From Duganella sp. sic0402 (lineage in GTDB: Bacteria > Pseudomonadota > Gammaproteobacteria > Burkholderiales > Burkholderiaceae_D): DNA of 64,000 nt. Shown here piece by piece: positions 63,217-64,000 of this stretch. The notes beneath the pieces were generated by a model. It was given only the letters and a program-made list of their open reading frames with translations. It was not told where the DNA came from and did not search any database. The DNA lies in assembly GCF_019219065.1 (NCBI RefSeq), contig NZ_JAHUWK010000002.1, forward strand, positions 62,001-126,000, given 5' to 3'. How positions within the stretch are numbered: the stretch's first letter is position 1; every line of letters starts with the position of its first letter. Position numbers and translations under genes: made by a program.

Positions 63217-64000
63217 TTATTTTGGCACACTGTAATGCGCTTGCCAGAGTGCGAGGTAGGCGGCTTGCTGCTGTTCCCAGTGCTGATCGTCCCAGCCAAG
63301 TTCCGGCTGGCAGATGGCGCGGATGCGTGGCAGGATGGCGATGCCGCCGCCGCGCAGCTGGATGCCTATGCGCGTGCGCCGCAACAGCAGGTCTTCCAGC
63401 TTGCAGATGTCTTCATGACGCGCGGCCCAGCGCAGTTGGCCCCAGATGGTTTCTGTGCCAGGGATGATGGCCAGTTCGCCGGGCCGCGCTGCATCGACCA
63501 GTTTCTGTGCCTGTGCACCGTAGCGGCCTTGCAGGCGTTGTGCCTGGCCGGGCGGCAGGTCTGGCGTGTAGCATAGCGCTGGCGTTGCTGCGAATACTGG
63601 CTGTGGCGCCAGCTTGCCTTGCAACTCCGGCAGGCGCTTGGCGGCCAGCTTGAGTGCGTCCAGCGCGATGACGCGGAAGGTAGTCAGCTTGCCGCCTGTA
63701 ACGGTCAGCAGGCCGTTTTCCAGCCACAGCGCGTGGTCGCGTGTTTCCTTGGATGGGTCGGGGTTGCCGCTGTCGATCACCGGGCGCACACCGGCGTAGG
63801 TGGCGATGATGTCGTCGTCGTTGAGGTGCAGTTGCGGGAATTGCGCTTGCAGGGCGGCCAGCAGGTAATCGCACTCGGAGCGGGTGATGGATGCTTCTCG
63901 CGACAGGTCGTCGCTGTGATCCACGTCCGTGGTGCCAACCAGCGTGACGCCCTCCCACGGATAGGCAAAGACCGGGCGGCCATCAGCCGGATGCATCAAA
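63217..64000 (-). CDS. Glycerol-3-phosphate dehydrogenase/oxidase-like protein, 5' part missing
   Basis: C-terminal 260 residues or so; the N-terminal FAD-binding segment lies beyond the right edge. The visible part contains FAYPWEGVTLVGTTDVDH, ATYAGVRPVIDSG, LLTVTGGKLTTFRVIALDAL, and a C-terminal helical domain (AARHEDICKLEDLLLRRTRIG). This is the GlpD pattern, though the ending differs from E. coli GlpD. GlpD is a membrane-associated flavoenzyme passing electrons to quinone. It precedes the FGGY kinase, so the pair probably oxidises and phosphorylates a glycerol-like compound. Confidence 0.9.
   Translation of the reverse strand, partial: LMHPADGRPVFAYPWEGVTLVGTTDVDHSDDLSREASITRSECDYLLAALQAQFPQLHLNDDDIIATYAGVRPVIDSGNPDPSKETRDHALWLENGLLTVTGGKLTTFRVIALDALKLAAKRLPELQGKLAPQPVFAATPALCYTPDLPPGQAQRLQGRYGAQAQKLVDAARPGELAIIPGTETIWGQLRWAARHEDICKLEDLLLRRTRIGIQLRGGGIAILPRIRAICQPELGWDDQHWEQQQAAYLALWQAHYSVPK

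Overview
The window is a stretch of high-GC betaproteobacterial chromosome, most likely from the family Oxalobacteraceae (Massilia, Duganella, Janthinobacterium or a relative). The evidence is the gene content and order: EF-P with an arginine at position 32 next to the rhamnosyltransferase earP, a DUF3460-scpA-panC run, and one large flhDC-motAB-che locus. Genus level is inference. No rRNA, insertion sequence, prophage, integrase or CRISPR array was seen. Coding density is very high, and eight of nine convergent gene pairs overlap at their 3' ends.

Layout. 1-4.5 kb: a cut AtaL-like gene and an NmrA-type reductase divergent from a LysR regulator, an unrecognised protein with faint archaeo-eukaryotic primase-like motifs, and a Tat-exported amidase. 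4.6-6.5 kb: earP-efp. 6.5-9.1 kb: eight tRNA genes (5 Glu-TTC, 3 Ala-GGC) in two blocks, each with its own promoter and terminator. The blocks are separated by two AT-richer exported-protein genes, and gltX follows at 9.2-10.6 kb. 10.6-15.1 kb: a VOC protein, a REP-like repeat, a DSD1-type PLP enzyme divergent from an ornithine-cyclodeaminase-family gene, TetR and Mrp. 15.2-19.1 kb: metG, a GNAT enzyme and three small exported proteins that form a local family. 19.1-23.7 kb: a three-module redox fusion protein with a GST, their LysR regulator, and an EamA transporter. 23.8-26.3 kb: DUF3460, scpA, panC and a small membrane protein.

26.3-40 kb is the motility locus, read leftward: flhD, flhC, a membrane methyltransferase, motA, motB, a CheZ-like protein, a CheY-like regulator, cheA, cheW, an MCP, cheR, cheD, cheB, cheY and an EAL/HDOD-type protein. 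FlhDC is the master activator. CheA-CheW-MCP form the sensory array, CheR, CheB and CheD adjust receptors, and MotAB is the stator. The 544-bp leader upstream of flhD carries an exact-period 86-bp direct repeat and perfect inverted repeats.

40.5-54 kb: kynurenine-pathway genes (kynU, kynA), a secreted CocE/NonD hydrolase, htpG, a MocR regulator divergent from an EamA exporter, RidA plus a PLP aminotransferase, a response-regulator diguanylate cyclase and an MFS transporter. 54-64 kb looks like one catabolic module: an AraC regulator, a short-chain dehydrogenase, an aldehyde dehydrogenase, a flavin monooxygenase and a divergent TonB-dependent receptor, followed by an FGGY kinase and a cut glycerol-3-phosphate-dehydrogenase-like gene.

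The items most worth follow-up are: the three small exported proteins with a shared upstream motif; the flhDC leader; the short C-terminal tails and GYGFF repeats in the chemotaxis proteins; the primase-like orphan; the monooxygenase/TonB receptor module; and the paired enzymes resembling half of the beta-hydroxyaspartate cycle.
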